A stretch of DNA of 64,000 nucleotides from Dehalococcoidia bacterium (lineage in GTDB: Bacteria > Chloroflexota > Dehalococcoidia > Dehalococcoidales > UBA3254): contig JANYAV010000004.1 of assembly GCA_025361145.1 (NCBI GenBank), positions 1 to 64,000 of the forward strand, in the 5' to 3' direction. The position numbers and the translations under genes are program-made. How positions within the stretch are numbered: the first letter of the stretch is position 1; each line of letters begins with the position of its first letter. A model generated the notes under the pieces. That model was not told the DNA's origin. It saw nothing but the letters and a program-made list of their open reading frames with translations, and made no database searches. Shown here piece by piece: positions 27,746 through 38,586 of the stretch.

Positions 27746-29128
27746 ATGATGGATTTGTTTTTCAAGCCAAGATCTGTGGCGGTTATCGGAGCCAGCGGAA
27801 CACCCGGAAAACTGGGCTATATAATTGTAAAAAATATTGCAGATAGCGATTTTGCCGGAGCGGTTTATCCAGTCAATCCGAAATCAGATGAGATATTAGG
27901 ATATAAGGTATACCGTTCAGTAACCGAGGTACCCGGTGAAGTTGATCTGGTTGTGACAGTCCTGCCAACACCTAAAATTACCGTTGACGCGGTGGAAGAG
28001 TGTGCCAAAAAAGGCGTAAAAGCCATTATTATCGAGTCCGCCGGATTTGCTGAAGTAGGCGCAGAAGGCAAAGTATTTCAAGATCAAATCGTCGAAATCG
28101 CCAAAAATAACCATATCCGGGTCATGGGACCCAACTGCTCAGGCATTGTTTCCCGCGAAATAGTCACCTCTATCTATCCCATGACCAAAAAAGTCCCCAG
28201 GGGCAACGTGGTACTTATCGGACAATCAGGTCTCTTAGCGGCCGGGATGACTGCGGATATCATTGAGAATGAAAGCTTGAATATCAGTAAAGTTTGTTCA
28301 ATTGGCAACAAATGCGATGTAAATGAAAATGATTTGCTGGAATATTTTGGCAATGACGATGACATTGATGTAATTTCAATGTATTTGGAAACTATTACAG
28401 ATGGAGAGAAACTAACCAGAATTGCCAAGAAAGTGGCTGCCAAAAAGGCCGTTATTTTTCTCAGCGGGGGGCGCACAGAAGCTGGGGCCAGAGCGGCCAT
28501 GAGTCATACAGGCAGCATTGCCAGCAATGCCAGGATTGTAGAGGCGGCAGTTAAACAGACCGGGATGATCATGGCTGATGATTTTAACGAATTGAAAGAT
28601 TTCGCCAAGGTCTTTTCCACGCAGCCTCTGCCTAAAGGTAACCGCATCGAAGTGATCACCTTAGCCGGAAGTGTGGGTGTGGTCGTTTCTGACCTGTGTG
28701 CCAACCACGGTCTGGTACTGCCCAAGCTAACTGCGGAGACAACTGAAAAATTGAAGGATATGTTCGAGACGCCTATAAACAACCCCGTTGACTTATATTT
28801 TTCCGTAACCAAAATTGGTTTTACCAAAACCCTGGAAACCACTTTCCCTGATGCCTTCAGAGATGCCAACATTGACGCTGCGATATTGATTCTAGCCGGT
28901 TTCGAATATACCGAGGAAGCCGTTCAGAAAAAGATAATTCAGAAAATCGTGCAAGATGTTGGCAAACCTGTGGTGGTCTGCATGATCGTGGGATATAACA
29001 AATATAAGAACGTTATTCTAAATGAATTGGGGAAAGACCTGCCGGTGTTTACTACTCTAATCTCCGGGGTAAAAGCCCTGAGCAAACTATGCGAGTATGG
29101 CATGCGAAAACACAAACAATCTGTCTGA
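27746..29128 (+). CDS. ADP-forming acyl/acetyl-CoA synthetase, alpha (CoA-binding/ligase) subunit
   Basis: FFKPRSVAVIGASGTPGKLGYIIVKNI, VYPVNPK, RVMGPNCSGIV, IGQSG, SHTGSIAS. Confidence 0.92.
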   Translation: MMDLFFKPRSVAVIGASGTPGKLGYIIVKNIADSDFAGAVYPVNPKSDEILGYKVYRSVTEVPGEVDLVVTVLPTPKITVDAVEECAKKGVKAIIIESAGFAEVGAEGKVFQDQIVEIAKNNHIRVMGPNCSGIVSREIVTSIYPMTKKVPRGNVVLIGQSGLLAAGMTADIIENESLNISKVCSIGNKCDVNENDLLEYFGNDDDIDVISMYLETITDGEKLTRIAKKVAAKKAVIFLSGGRTEAGARAAMSHTGSIASNARIVEAAVKQTGMIMADDFNELKDFAKVFSTQPLPKGNRIEVITLAGSVGVVVSDLCANHGLVLPKLTAETTEKLKDMFETPINNPVDLYFSVTKIGFTKTLETTFPDAFRDANIDAAILILAGFEYTEEAVQKKIIQKIVQDVGKPVVVCMIVGYNKYKNVILNELGKDLPVFTTLISGVKALSKLCEYGMRKHKQSV

Positions 29129-29138
29129 GGAGGAGTGT

Positions 29139-29906
29139 ATGGTCTACGAAAATATTATTTTTGAAAAGGAAGAGAACATCGCCATCATTACCTTCAATCG
29201 TCCGGATGCGATGAATGCCCTCAACAATCGCACCAGAGATGAATTCCGTGAAGCCATGGCTGCTGTTGAGGCCGATGATCAGATCAAGGTGCTGATTCTC
29301 ACCGGCAGCGGTAAGGCTTTCGTAGCCGGGAGCGATATCAAAGAATTTAGTCAGACCACTGCCTATGGTGCCCATAATATCCAGCGCCTGGGCGGTTTAG
29401 TGGAAAAACTGAATAAACCGGTGATAGCCGCAGTGAATGGTTTCAGCCTGGGTGGCGGCAATGAGATTGCCATGAGCTGTGACATCATTATCGCTTCGGA
29501 AAAGGCCAAATTCGGCCAGACTGAAATTAATATCGGCATCATCCCCGGCGGCGGAGGCACGCAGCGGCTGCCGCGCCTGATCGGTGTCTGCCGGGCCAAA
29601 GAGCTGATATTCACGGGGGATATCATTGGCGCCGAGGAGGCTTATCGCCTTGGTCTGGTCAATCGGGTGGTGCCTATGGATCAACTCATACCCGCGGCTA
29701 AAGAGCTGGCCAAAAAGATCGCCACCAAGAGCGCAGCGGCTTTGAAATTGGCCAAGACCGCCATCAACCGCGGTTTGCAGACCAATTTGGAGAGCGGCTT
29801 GAACTATGAGTATGAGTTATATAGTCTCGCCCTGACCCTTGAGGATAAAGCGGAGGGAGTCAACGCATTCCTTGAAAAAAGAGTTCCGAATTTTATCGGC
29901 CGCTAG
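29139..29906 (+). CDS. Enoyl-CoA hydratase/isomerase family protein
   Basis: TFNRPDAMNALN, GSGKAFVAGSDIKEF, AAVNGFSLGGGNEIAMSCDIIIAS, GGGGTQRLPRLIG; start after GAGGAGG. Confidence 0.95.
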   Translation: MVYENIIFEKEENIAIITFNRPDAMNALNNRTRDEFREAMAAVEADDQIKVLILTGSGKAFVAGSDIKEFSQTTAYGAHNIQRLGGLVEKLNKPVIAAVNGFSLGGGNEIAMSCDIIIASEKAKFGQTEINIGIIPGGGGTQRLPRLIGVCRAKELIFTGDIIGAEEAYRLGLVNRVVPMDQLIPAAKELAKKIATKSAAALKLAKTAINRGLQTNLESGLNYEYELYSLALTLEDKAEGVNAFLEKRVPNFIGR

Positions 29907-29937
29907 CAGCTTTTTATATCAATCAGGAGGAAAAACA

Positions 29938-30372
29938 ATGGGAAATATGACAAATATGGTAGCTAGAATACCGAATTTAGTAGACTGGTCTACCGGTGAA
30001 GCAAGATTAATGAGCAGAAAATGCGATTCTTGCGGAACTTACTTCTTTCCAAGGGAACATTATCAACATCGCCCCGGTTGTTCCAGAGAAGGTGTAAAAG
30101 ATGTCTTGCTGCCCAAGAAAGGCAAGCTGGCTAGCTATACAATTCAGTACTATGCCTGTCCACCGCCCTTTAAAACAGAGAAAAATATTACCCCCTACGG
30201 TATCGGCCTGGTTGAGTTTGAAAACGAAAAAATTCAAGTAGCCGGTATCATCACCGAGACTGATCTGAAATCCCTGAAACTGGGAACGGAAATGGAAACT
30301 ACCATTCTTTCGATGTTTGCCAACGAGGAAAAACAGGAAGTGGTTACCTGGGCGTTTCGTGCCGTCAAATAA
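29938..30372 (+). CDS. Zn-ribbon/OB-fold (DUF35) acyl-CoA-associated protein
   Basis: SRKCDSCGTYFFPREHYQ plus OB-fold; precedes a thiolase as in DUF35-thiolase pairs. Confidence 0.85.
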   Translation: MGNMTNMVARIPNLVDWSTGEARLMSRKCDSCGTYFFPREHYQHRPGCSREGVKDVLLPKKGKLASYTIQYYACPPPFKTEKNITPYGIGLVEFENEKIQVAGIITETDLKSLKLGTEMETTILSMFANEEKQEVVTWAFRAVK

Positions 30373-30408
30373 ACGATATGACAAAAATCTTGAGAGAGGA
30401 TAATTAGC

Positions 30409-31590
30409 ATGAGAGAAGTATATATTATAGGGACTGGGATACATCCCTGGACGGGATTCTCTGAGAAAGTATTCTCTGATTTCGCGACAGTGGCTGTTGA
30501 CGGCGCCTTAAAAGACGCCAATATCGAATGGAAAAAGATTCAATCAATCATGGCCGGGATTTTTATTTACGGCGGCAACGCCGGTCACCTTACCGGTCAA
30601 TATCTGGAGAGCATTTTTGGCGAAACCGGTGTGCCGGTGGTAAATGTGTACAACGCCTGCGCTACCGGCTCTGCCGCTATTAGAATGGCCTATAACAGTG
30701 TGGCTGCCGGCGAGACCGATACCGCTCTGGCCTTTGGCGCCGACGTATCACCACAAGGTTTTCTGACCGCCAAATCAGACAACGCGGTTCAGGACAGGGA
30801 CGTGATCAGATGGAAAATGACCGCCATGCCTAATCCTGTTTATTGGGCGCTGGAATGCAGGAAAAGAATGGCCAAATACGGGACCACCGAAGAGGATTTG
30901 GCATTGGTGAAGGTACTGATGAGTGAGTATGGATCCAGGAACCCGGACGCCCGCTTTAAAAAAGTCTACACTGTGGATGAAGTACTGAAATCTGTCTATG
31001 TTTGTGATCCACTAAGGTTATTTGAGATTTGCCCGGTGAGCACTGGCGCAGCAGCGGTGGTTATTACCACTGACAAGGAATTGATCAGCAAAGCTAACAA
31101 GCCGGTGAAGATTAACGCCACCACTATGGGCAGTTCCATGTATGGCGATCCGACCATACGGATCTCCGCTCTTTCTTGCCCGGCTGTTCCTGAAGCCCCC
31201 ATGCTAAGCGAAAGCTACTCGGCTTCCCGCCAGGCTTATGAAAAATCCGGTATCGGCCCGGAGAACATCGATATACTTGAACTGCCCGATAACAGCTCCT
31301 GGCATTATCTGGTGTACCTGGAAACCTGCGGGTTCTGCAAAGAGGGTGAAGCGGATAAGATGCTGCGCGATGGCCAGACCAAAATCGGCGCGAAGCTGCC
31401 TGTAAACCCGAGCGGTGGTTTTTCTTCACATGGCGAGGCGCTTTCAGCGCAAGCAATCTGGCAGGTTATCGAATGCGCGAATCAACTCAGAGGAAGATGC
31501 GGCGAACGTCAGGTAAAGAATCCTAAAGTGGCTATGGCCCAGACCTATGGCCTGATGGGCAACAGCGGCACCACTATCGTGACCATTTAA
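30409..31590 (+). CDS. Thiolase family protein (SCP-x/acetyl-CoA acetyltransferase-like)
   Basis: YNACATGSAAIRMAYNSVAAGETDTALAFGAD, VNPSGGFSSHGEALSAQAIWQ. Confidence 0.9.
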   Translation: MREVYIIGTGIHPWTGFSEKVFSDFATVAVDGALKDANIEWKKIQSIMAGIFIYGGNAGHLTGQYLESIFGETGVPVVNVYNACATGSAAIRMAYNSVAAGETDTALAFGADVSPQGFLTAKSDNAVQDRDVIRWKMTAMPNPVYWALECRKRMAKYGTTEEDLALVKVLMSEYGSRNPDARFKKVYTVDEVLKSVYVCDPLRLFEICPVSTGAAAVVITTDKELISKANKPVKINATTMGSSMYGDPTIRISALSCPAVPEAPMLSESYSASRQAYEKSGIGPENIDILELPDNSSWHYLVYLETCGFCKEGEADKMLRDGQTKIGAKLPVNPSGGFSSHGEALSAQAIWQVIECANQLRGRCGERQVKNPKVAMAQTYGLMGNSGTTIVTI

Positions 31591-31654
31591 GGTGATTAGA
31601 TTATGTTGTGAATGGGGGAATCAAGAATAATCTAAGGAAAAGGAGTATAAAGCA

Positions 31655-31963
31655 ATGATAAAGATTTTATTGGAGCGTAAAGTAGAAAAGAAAAAATTAG
31701 ACGCGCTTGTAGCCAAACTCAATGACCTTAGAGCATTAGCCTTGCGGCAACCTGGATATATAGCTGGTGAGACATTTTTCAAAGAGGAAGATCCTGTTGA
31801 TGTTCTGGTAATCTCAACCTGGCTTAGTGAAGATTATTGGGAAGCCTGGACAAATTCCGAGAAGGCTATCGAGATAAACGACAGCATTAACAGCCTGATA
31901 ATTGGGGAGGCTGAGATCAATACTTATTACACTGCTCAAGGGGTCGGAATTACATACGAATAA
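31655..31963 (+). CDS. Antibiotic biosynthesis monooxygenase (ABM)-domain-like protein
   Basis: ALRQPGYIAGETFFKEEDPVDVLVISTWLSEDYWEAWTNSEKAIEIND. Confidence 0.7.
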   Translation: MIKILLERKVEKKKLDALVAKLNDLRALALRQPGYIAGETFFKEEDPVDVLVISTWLSEDYWEAWTNSEKAIEINDSINSLIIGEAEINTYYTAQGVGITYE

Positions 31964-32100
31964 AATAGGACTTTGTGATGTTTATGGGTTGTCTTGAGAA
32001 ACCGAGATTATAGATATAAAGTTCTTGGTCAGATTAACAGGTTGGGGAGGTGGTTGCCCCTGGACAAGGAGTTCTATCCTCCTCTTTCTATATGAGTAAA

Positions 32101-32140
32101 ACAATAGGCTCGATATTAATATCGAGCCTATTGTTTTTTG
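32101..32140 (+). terminator. Intrinsic terminator
   Basis: CAATAGGCTCGATATTAATATCGAGCCTATTG followed by TTTTTT. Confidence 0.9.
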
Positions 32141-32408
32141 TATTCTGCGTGAGCTGTAGCTATTAAAGTTCGGGTGGGAAGTTTGAGTTTGAAATAGTCC
32201 TGAACTCTAGATATAATACCTAGTAATAATAAACAGATTTGTTAATTAGCACACGGTTGTACTTCATTCGTACCATGATCTGCTTCAGTGTAACAAATTC
32301 TGTATTCATCCACTCGGCTTTATCTGACCAATTCATGCGCCGAGGCTCGTTTGAAATGATGGACTAGCGGGAAGGTATTAGAACCCCCGTAAAGGATGGT
32401 TTATAGAT

Positions 32409-33722
32409 ATGCGTGATCCTGAGCATGAACAAATCTCAAGAGAAAAACTGGAGCAACTTCAACTTGAGCGATTGCAGCTTAAAGTCAAGGAAGTCTACGA
32501 AAGGGTTCCTTACTACACTCAGGCTTTTAAATCCAGAGGTATAAAACCGGCAGATATAAAGAAATTAAGCGATCTGACTAAATTACCTTTTACTTCCAAA
32601 TTGGATTTTAAAAAAAACTATCCACTGGGTTTGATGGCTGTTCCGATGGAAAGGATAGTTCGTATACATAGTTCTAGCGGCACCACAGACAAGCCCACCA
32701 TCGCACCTTATACTCGAGGTGATATTGAAACCTGGTCAGAGATATTGGCTCGTGGGCTGGCAACGGCAGGTATTACCAGCAAGGATATATTTCAAAACGC
32801 CTTCGGTTATGGTCTATTTACCGGAGGAATGGGATATCACTATGGGGTTGAACGTCTGGGAGCTGTAGTGATTCCGACTTCTGCTGGGAACACGAAGCGC
32901 CAGATTACCCTGATGCAGGATTTGGGTACTACCGTTCTTGGCTGCACTCCCTCGTACGCGCTCATAATAGGTGAAGTTGCTCGTGAGATGGGTGTTGACC
33001 TTCGCAAAACTAAACTGCGTCTGGCCCTATGTGGCGCCGAGCCAATCTCCGAACAAATGAGAGAAGACATCAAGGAAGGTTTAGGTGTTGATGTTATAAG
33101 TGACTATGGTTTGACAGAAGCAATGGGTCCTGGAGTTTCCATAGAGTGTCCGTATCATTGCGGAATGCACATTCCTGAAGATCACTTTTTAGTTGAGGTA
33201 GTCGACCCGAACACCGGAGAGCAATTGCCCAACGGCGTTCAAGGTGAATTAGTTATAACTAGTTTGACTAAAGAAGCTTACCCCATTATCCGTTTCCGAA
33301 CGAGAGATATCACCAGTCTCAATTCAGAGCCCTGCAAATGCGGGCGAACTTTGGCCAGGATGTCCAGAGTCACCGGCCGCACTGACGATATGCTGAAAGT
33401 TAAAGGGGTAAATGTTTTTCCATCACAAATCGAAAATGTGCTTCTTAAAATAGAAGGAGTTGAACCGCACTATCTGATCGTTGTTGATAGAACAGAGGCT
33501 TTTTCATGCAGTGATATTGAAATATTGGTTGAGGTTAATGACAGTATATTTTCAGATAAAATGCAAACTATAGAAAAGATGGAAGAAAAGCTGCGTTTAG
33601 CCCTGGAAGCTGTTTTGGGAATACAAACCAGAATTAGACTCGTAGAGCCCAAGACGCTAACCAGGAGTGAGGGTAAATCTAAAAGAGTGGTAGACCGGAG
33701 TGAGTTATCCAACCTGAAGTAA
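32409..33722 (+). CDS. Phenylacetate-CoA ligase family protein
   Basis: PFTSKLDFKKNYPLGLMAVP, IHSSSGTTDKPTI, YGLTEAMGPGVSIEC, RMSRVTGRTDDMLKVKGVNVFPSQIE. Confidence 0.93.
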   Translation: MRDPEHEQISREKLEQLQLERLQLKVKEVYERVPYYTQAFKSRGIKPADIKKLSDLTKLPFTSKLDFKKNYPLGLMAVPMERIVRIHSSSGTTDKPTIAPYTRGDIETWSEILARGLATAGITSKDIFQNAFGYGLFTGGMGYHYGVERLGAVVIPTSAGNTKRQITLMQDLGTTVLGCTPSYALIIGEVAREMGVDLRKTKLRLALCGAEPISEQMREDIKEGLGVDVISDYGLTEAMGPGVSIECPYHCGMHIPEDHFLVEVVDPNTGEQLPNGVQGELVITSLTKEAYPIIRFRTRDITSLNSEPCKCGRTLARMSRVTGRTDDMLKVKGVNVFPSQIENVLLKIEGVEPHYLIVVDRTEAFSCSDIEILVEVNDSIFSDKMQTIEKMEEKLRLALEAVLGIQTRIRLVEPKTLTRSEGKSKRVVDRSELSNLK

Positions 33723-33753
33723 ATGCCGCGCCGGTTAAGGGAGGTTTCTGGTT

Positions 33754-34149
33754 ATGGGAATAAAGCAGATATCCGTTTTTGTGGAAAACAAAACTGGCCG
33801 TCTGGCGGCTGTTCTAGAAGTTCTGGAAAAGAAACAGATTAACATCCGGGCATTTGATGTAAGTGATTCGGCCAACATCGGGATAGTGCGTTTAATATTG
33901 ACTGATGCCGAGTTGGGTCTGCATGAACTACACCAGGCTGGTTTTACAGCCAGGATAGATCCCGTAGCGATCGTTGAGTTACCAGATGTACCCGGGGGGT
34001 TGCTGCGTGCTGTAGTTAAGCCTCTGGCTGATGCCGGGATTAATGTCGATTATTTGTATGCCTACACCGAACCATCCACGAACAAACCGATAGCAGTAAT
34101 AAAAACCGAAGATATTGCCAGAGCAGAAAAAGTCTTAAAACAAAGGTAA
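33754..34149 (+). CDS. ACT-domain protein
   Basis: Tandem ACT pattern: QISVFVENKTGRLAAVLEVLEKKQINIRAFDVSD and GGLLRAVVKPLADAGINVDYLYAY. Confidence 0.85.
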   Translation: MGIKQISVFVENKTGRLAAVLEVLEKKQINIRAFDVSDSANIGIVRLILTDAELGLHELHQAGFTARIDPVAIVELPDVPGGLLRAVVKPLADAGINVDYLYAYTEPSTNKPIAVIKTEDIARAEKVLKQR

Positions 34150-34254
34150 ATCTAAGGGAGGTTTTACCAAGGTAAGGGGAATCTAATTATTTAAAAGTTT
34201 TACATAATTAATTTGGGTAGTAACAAACTTTTTCAGATGCTATACAATTTAAAT

Positions 34255-35154
34255 TTAATCTTTGGCGCTTCTCAGAAATCTCTTTTGCAATTGATTTGAC
34301 GGTTTAATTTGGACAATATACATGGCAGTTAACACCATAGCGGCTCCTACCATGATACGTAGCGTAAGCTGATTACCGCCGAATACTACGGCGAATATCC
34401 CCGCAAAGACTGGCTCCATGGTCATAACTACTGCTGCGCGTGTCGGTGAGACCAACGCCTGAGCCCAGGTCTGAACTAGGAAAGCAAGGGCTGTCGCTAG
34501 TATTGCGGTAATGCCGATTGCAATCCACACTTCAGTATCCGGTATTAAAGTGATCCCCCCCGGAACGGCAACGACTAGTGAAACTACAGCCACGGTACCA
34601 ATCTGGATTAAAGTTAGCCTGTAGGTATCATGTTGCGACGACCAGGCGCCCAGGCCGACAATATGGATGGCGAAAAAGATAGCGCAGCCGAAGGAAAGCA
34701 ACTCACCGATGCCAACAACCCAACCGTGCAGGCTGAGCAAGGCCAGACCGATGGCAGCTAGCACTACTGCAAACCAAATATTCCGATTGGTCCTTTGGCG
34801 TAATATAAGCCAGCCCATTACCGGCGTTAAGACTACGAACATACCTGTAATAAAGCCAGACACCGCTGCTGAAGCCGAAAGCAGCCCGAAGGTCTGCAGG
34901 ATATAGCCTGATCCCAGCACTAAGCCTAATATTATCCCGTGCCGTAATTCATTTGCGGTAATACCACGCACGCATTGAGGTCGCAGGACAACCATCACTA
35001 GTGCGGCAATAGTGAATCTCCATGCCAGAAAATCCATGACTGGCATGCGGGAAATCGCATTCTGGACTACTAAAAAAGTTACGCCCCAAACAACCGTGAC
35101 CCCCACCAGCGCTGTTATAGCCAGTGTAGAGGATGATTTCCAATTACTTGGCAT
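34255..35154 (-). CDS. EamA/DMT family transporter
   Basis: Ten hydrophobic segments; TVVWGVTFLVVQNAI, MEPVFAGIFAVVFGGNQLT. Confidence 0.9.
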   Translation of the reverse strand: MPSNWKSSSTLAITALVGVTVVWGVTFLVVQNAISRMPVMDFLAWRFTIAALVMVVLRPQCVRGITANELRHGIILGLVLGSGYILQTFGLLSASAAVSGFITGMFVVLTPVMGWLILRQRTNRNIWFAVVLAAIGLALLSLHGWVVGIGELLSFGCAIFFAIHIVGLGAWSSQHDTYRLTLIQIGTVAVVSLVVAVPGGITLIPDTEVWIAIGITAILATALAFLVQTWAQALVSPTRAAVVMTMEPVFAGIFAVVFGGNQLTLRIMVGAAMVLTAMYIVQIKPSNQLQKRFLRSAKD

Positions 35155-35189
35155 GTATTCTCCAATATGCTATCGGTGGTTGCGGGGTT

Positions 35190-35930
35190 TCAGATCTGCA
35201 GGACTTTACTGAGGAAGAGTTTAGTCCGTTCCTGTGTGGGAGCGCTGAAAAGTTGCTCTGGCGGACCCTGTTCAATAATCTGACCTTCATCCATAAATAT
35301 AGCCCGGCTGGCTGCTGCCCTAGCGAAGCCCATCTCATGGGAAACTACTACCATGGTCATACCCTCTTTAGCCAGCGCCAGCATCACGTCCAGCACTTCC
35401 TTGATCATCTCTGGATCGAGAGCGCTGGTGGGCTCATCAAAGAGCATAATTTTAGGATTCATAGCCAGAGCACGAGCGATGGCCACACGCTGCTGTTGGC
35501 CACCGGAAAGCTGGCCGGGGTAACAATCGAATTTATGCTCAATACCCACTTTCTTCAGCAAATCCAGTGCGATTTTTTTAGCTTCCGCAGGATCGCGCTT
35601 GCGTACTATCTTCTGCGCCAGGGTCACATTATCCAGAACAGTCAGATGAGGAAATAAATTGAACTGCTGAAATACCATTCCGACTTCACGCCTGACAGTG
35701 TTAATGTTCTGAGCGCTTTTTAAAAGGATATTGTCCACGATGATTTTACCGGTATTGTAAACCTCTAGATGATTGATGCAGCGCAGAAGAGTGGACTTGC
35801 CTGAACCGGACGGTCCCAGTATCACCACCACTTCGCCGGCGTTAATGTTCAGAGTTATACCCCGTAAAGCATGCACTCTGCCGAAATATTTATGTACATC
35901 CTGTATCTGAATGATGGGCGCTTCAGTCAT
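35190..35930 (-). CDS. Polar amino acid ABC transporter ATP-binding protein
   Basis: [53 protein letters not shown]. Confidence 0.94.
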   Translation of the reverse strand: MTEAPIIQIQDVHKYFGRVHALRGITLNINAGEVVVILGPSGSGKSTLLRCINHLEVYNTGKIIVDNILLKSAQNINTVRREVGMVFQQFNLFPHLTVLDNVTLAQKIVRKRDPAEAKKIALDLLKKVGIEHKFDCYPGQLSGGQQQRVAIARALAMNPKIMLFDEPTSALDPEMIKEVLDVMLALAKEGMTMVVVSHEMGFARAAASRAIFMDEGQIIEQGPPEQLFSAPTQERTKLFLSKVLQI

Positions 35931-36805
35931 TATTTCTCATATCCTCTATTCTTTTCCAGCCAGACCAGAACCCGTGTAAAGAAGAGAGTCAAAATTAAAT
36001 ACAGCAAGGCTACCATGGTCCAGGTTTCGATGGGGTTCATATGAGCTGACATATATTCGCGTCCCCTGCGGGTCAGGTCGGCCATAGCCACTGCTGAAAC
36101 CAAAGAAGTATCCTTGATAAGCATGATAAATTCGTTGCCTACCGGTGGTAGAACTACTCGAATAGCCTGCGGGAGGATGACATAACGCATGGCCTGCATA
36201 TAAGTCATTCCCTGGCTGCGGGCTGCTTCGATCTGCCCTTTGTGGATGCTCTGGATACCTGCCCGGAAGATTTCACTCATATAAGCGCCGTAACAGACCA
36301 CCAGGCCGACCACAGCCAGCACAAAGGCGTTGGACCGATATTCCGCCATGGGGGCGAAATTAATCCATTTCCCAAAGGATTGAATAGCTACTGGCGCGGC
36401 AAAATACCACCAGATTAACTGTACCAGTAGAGGAATACCACGCACACATTCCACATAAATCGTGGCCAGAAAATGAATTACAGGGTTTTTGGCGATCCTT
36501 CCTAGGCCGCCGATGATGCCTACGATCAAAATAAAAACGAACGAGATAACCGTCAACAGGATCGTAATCCATAATCCATCACTGACAAATCTGACAATTT
36601 TCAGATACGGATCGGGCTTGAAGATCATTAAAAGAGCTATGAGCAGAACCACCGCCCCTACCAGCCACCACCACGCGTCCATTTGAGAGGGAAGTTCGTT
36701 ACCGGGTATAAGTTTGAAGTCGCCTTTATCAGGGGGAGGGACTGATTTTCCGTCCCTCCCCCCAAAAACTCTACCAAAATATTTGGGAAAAGATGGTGCA
36801 GGCAA
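35930..36805 (-). CDS. Polar amino acid ABC transporter permease
   Basis: [63 protein letters not shown]. Confidence 0.94.
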   Translation of the reverse strand: MPAPSFPKYFGRVFGGRDGKSVPPPDKGDFKLIPGNELPSQMDAWWWLVGAVVLLIALLMIFKPDPYLKIVRFVSDGLWITILLTVISFVFILIVGIIGGLGRIAKNPVIHFLATIYVECVRGIPLLVQLIWWYFAAPVAIQSFGKWINFAPMAEYRSNAFVLAVVGLVVCYGAYMSEIFRAGIQSIHKGQIEAARSQGMTYMQAMRYVILPQAIRVVLPPVGNEFIMLIKDTSLVSAVAMADLTRRGREYMSAHMNPIETWTMVALLYLILTLFFTRVLVWLEKNRGYEK

Positions 36806-36816
36806 AATTTACCTTC

Positions 36817-37569
36817 CTACTTCAACCAGGTTGCAGAGGCCTTCTCGATCACACCTTCGGCTTTAATAGCTTTCAAACCGGCATTAATCTGCTTTAGTAG
36901 TTCGGTTTTACCTTTGGCTACAGCAATCCCATAGCTTTCGTCAGTGAAGGCAGATCCAGCCAATTTAAGTTTACCGGCATTCTGGCCCACATAAAGGACA
37001 GCTACCGGATTGTCGCAAACCACTGCGTTAACCTGGCCATTTAATAAATCCTGGAAAGCCAATCCAATATCGTCGTAGGGTTTAGAGGTAGCAGCTTTAA
37101 TCTTCTGGACCTCAATATCACCGGTGGTACCGAGTTGAACACCAACCATGCCCTTGAGAGTATCTTTACCAGTTATATCCTTATTATCAGCGCGCACGAC
37201 TACGATCTGACCTGCCGCGAAATAGGAATCCGAGAAAAGCATCTGTTTTTTACGATCTTCGGTAATGGTGATAGAAGAAATGGCAACATCATAAGTGCCC
37301 TGGGCCATGCCTGCCAGCAGGGGATCCCAGGCAACATTAGTAAATTTTACATTCAGACCTTCTTTGGCCGCGATGGCTTTCATAATGTCGATATCGAAGC
37401 CCACGATTTCTTTGGTCTGATCATCTATATATTCAAAAGGCTTCCAGGTGGCATCAGTGGCGATGATTATTTTAGCTGAGGTAGAGGTCGTGGTCGCACT
37501 ACAGGAAGTTAAAAGAAAACTGGCTATAATCGAACACAGGACAAGCAGAGTAATTAGTTTTTTCATCAA
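36817..37569 (-). CDS. Polar amino acid ABC transporter substrate-binding lipoprotein
   Basis: Lipobox LLTSC; IIIATDATWKPFEYIDDQTKEIVGFDIDIMKAIA. Confidence 0.93.
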   Translation of the reverse strand: MMKKLITLLVLCSIIASFLLTSCSATTTSTSAKIIIATDATWKPFEYIDDQTKEIVGFDIDIMKAIAAKEGLNVKFTNVAWDPLLAGMAQGTYDVAISSITITEDRKKQMLFSDSYFAAGQIVVVRADNKDITGKDTLKGMVGVQLGTTGDIEVQKIKAATSKPYDDIGLAFQDLLNGQVNAVVCDNPVAVLYVGQNAGKLKLAGSAFTDESYGIAVAKGKTELLKQINAGLKAIKAEGVIEKASATWLK

Positions 37570-37860
37570 TATTCCTCCTTAAACTTTGAAAATTGTCTGG
37601 ATACATAATAGCACCCCTAGCTAGCTTTGCAAAGTATGCGCATTTACTGATTATCCGATAAGACTGGCTGTAAGTCGTGTCGTGAAAACTGAAACAATAT
37701 ATGCTCTGAGAAAAATGAAAATATTGAAAGTATATTGTTAGCTAATAGATATTTCATTGGAATTTTGACTTCCCATTTATCAAAATGATACAATCTTTTT
37801 TGTGTAATCCACAGTTGTTAACATCATCAGTTTTATAATGCGTTTGGAGGGTTTATATTC

Positions 37861-38403
37861 ATGGCAAAGCCACTGGCTGTTGATCTTACACTTGATCTTA
37901 AAAAGACAGCAGTTATAGCCATGGGTTACCAGATACGCCAATTGGGCTTTTTCCCAGAAGAGTTTCAAAAAGTAATTATAACTAATACTAATCAAGTCTT
38001 AGAAAAAGCTCGCCAGAAAGGGATTTATATCATCCATATTGAAGCGGTATTCGGGGAAAGAACACCTGAAAATGCCATTCATCCTGCGATGGCGCCCAAA
38101 ACTGGAGAACCTTTGTTAACTAAGTACCGTGTTGGTCCTTTCACAACTACCAACTTGGATGAGTTACTCAAAGAGCACCAAATAGATACCCTCGTCTTGA
38201 TGGGAATGCGCACAATGGGTGTTGTCCTTAATACTGTGCGTTGTGCAACTGATATGGGTTATAAAGTGATTGTAATATCTGATTGCTGCGCCGATCAGGA
38301 TGAAGAGCTTCATCGTGTCCTTATGACCAAGGTGATCTCGTTCACCGCGAAAGTAATGCCCTCATCTGAATTTTTTCAACTCGTCGACAAAGCCAAAGCC
38401 TGA
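37861..38403 (+). CDS. Isochorismatase/cysteine hydrolase family protein
   Basis: LLTKYRVGPFTTTNLDELLKEHQIDTLVLMGMRTMGVVLNTVRCATDMGYKVIVISDCCAD. Confidence 0.85.
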   Translation: MAKPLAVDLTLDLKKTAVIAMGYQIRQLGFFPEEFQKVIITNTNQVLEKARQKGIYIIHIEAVFGERTPENAIHPAMAPKTGEPLLTKYRVGPFTTTNLDELLKEHQIDTLVLMGMRTMGVVLNTVRCATDMGYKVIVISDCCADQDEELHRVLMTKVISFTAKVMPSSEFFQLVDKAKA

Positions 38404-38586
38404 AATACTAATCAATCACCCCCCTTCTCTGCCAAATAGATGCACAGCTTAAGTGGTTGTGCAAAAACGGCGTTTCTCAGATAAAGCCGGAGCAACAGAA
38501 CTCCTCATATTTTCCAGTGCAGGAAGTGGTTGGGTCGTTATGAATTCGGTAATAAAGTTGTTTAAAATTATATATAGAGGAGAAAT

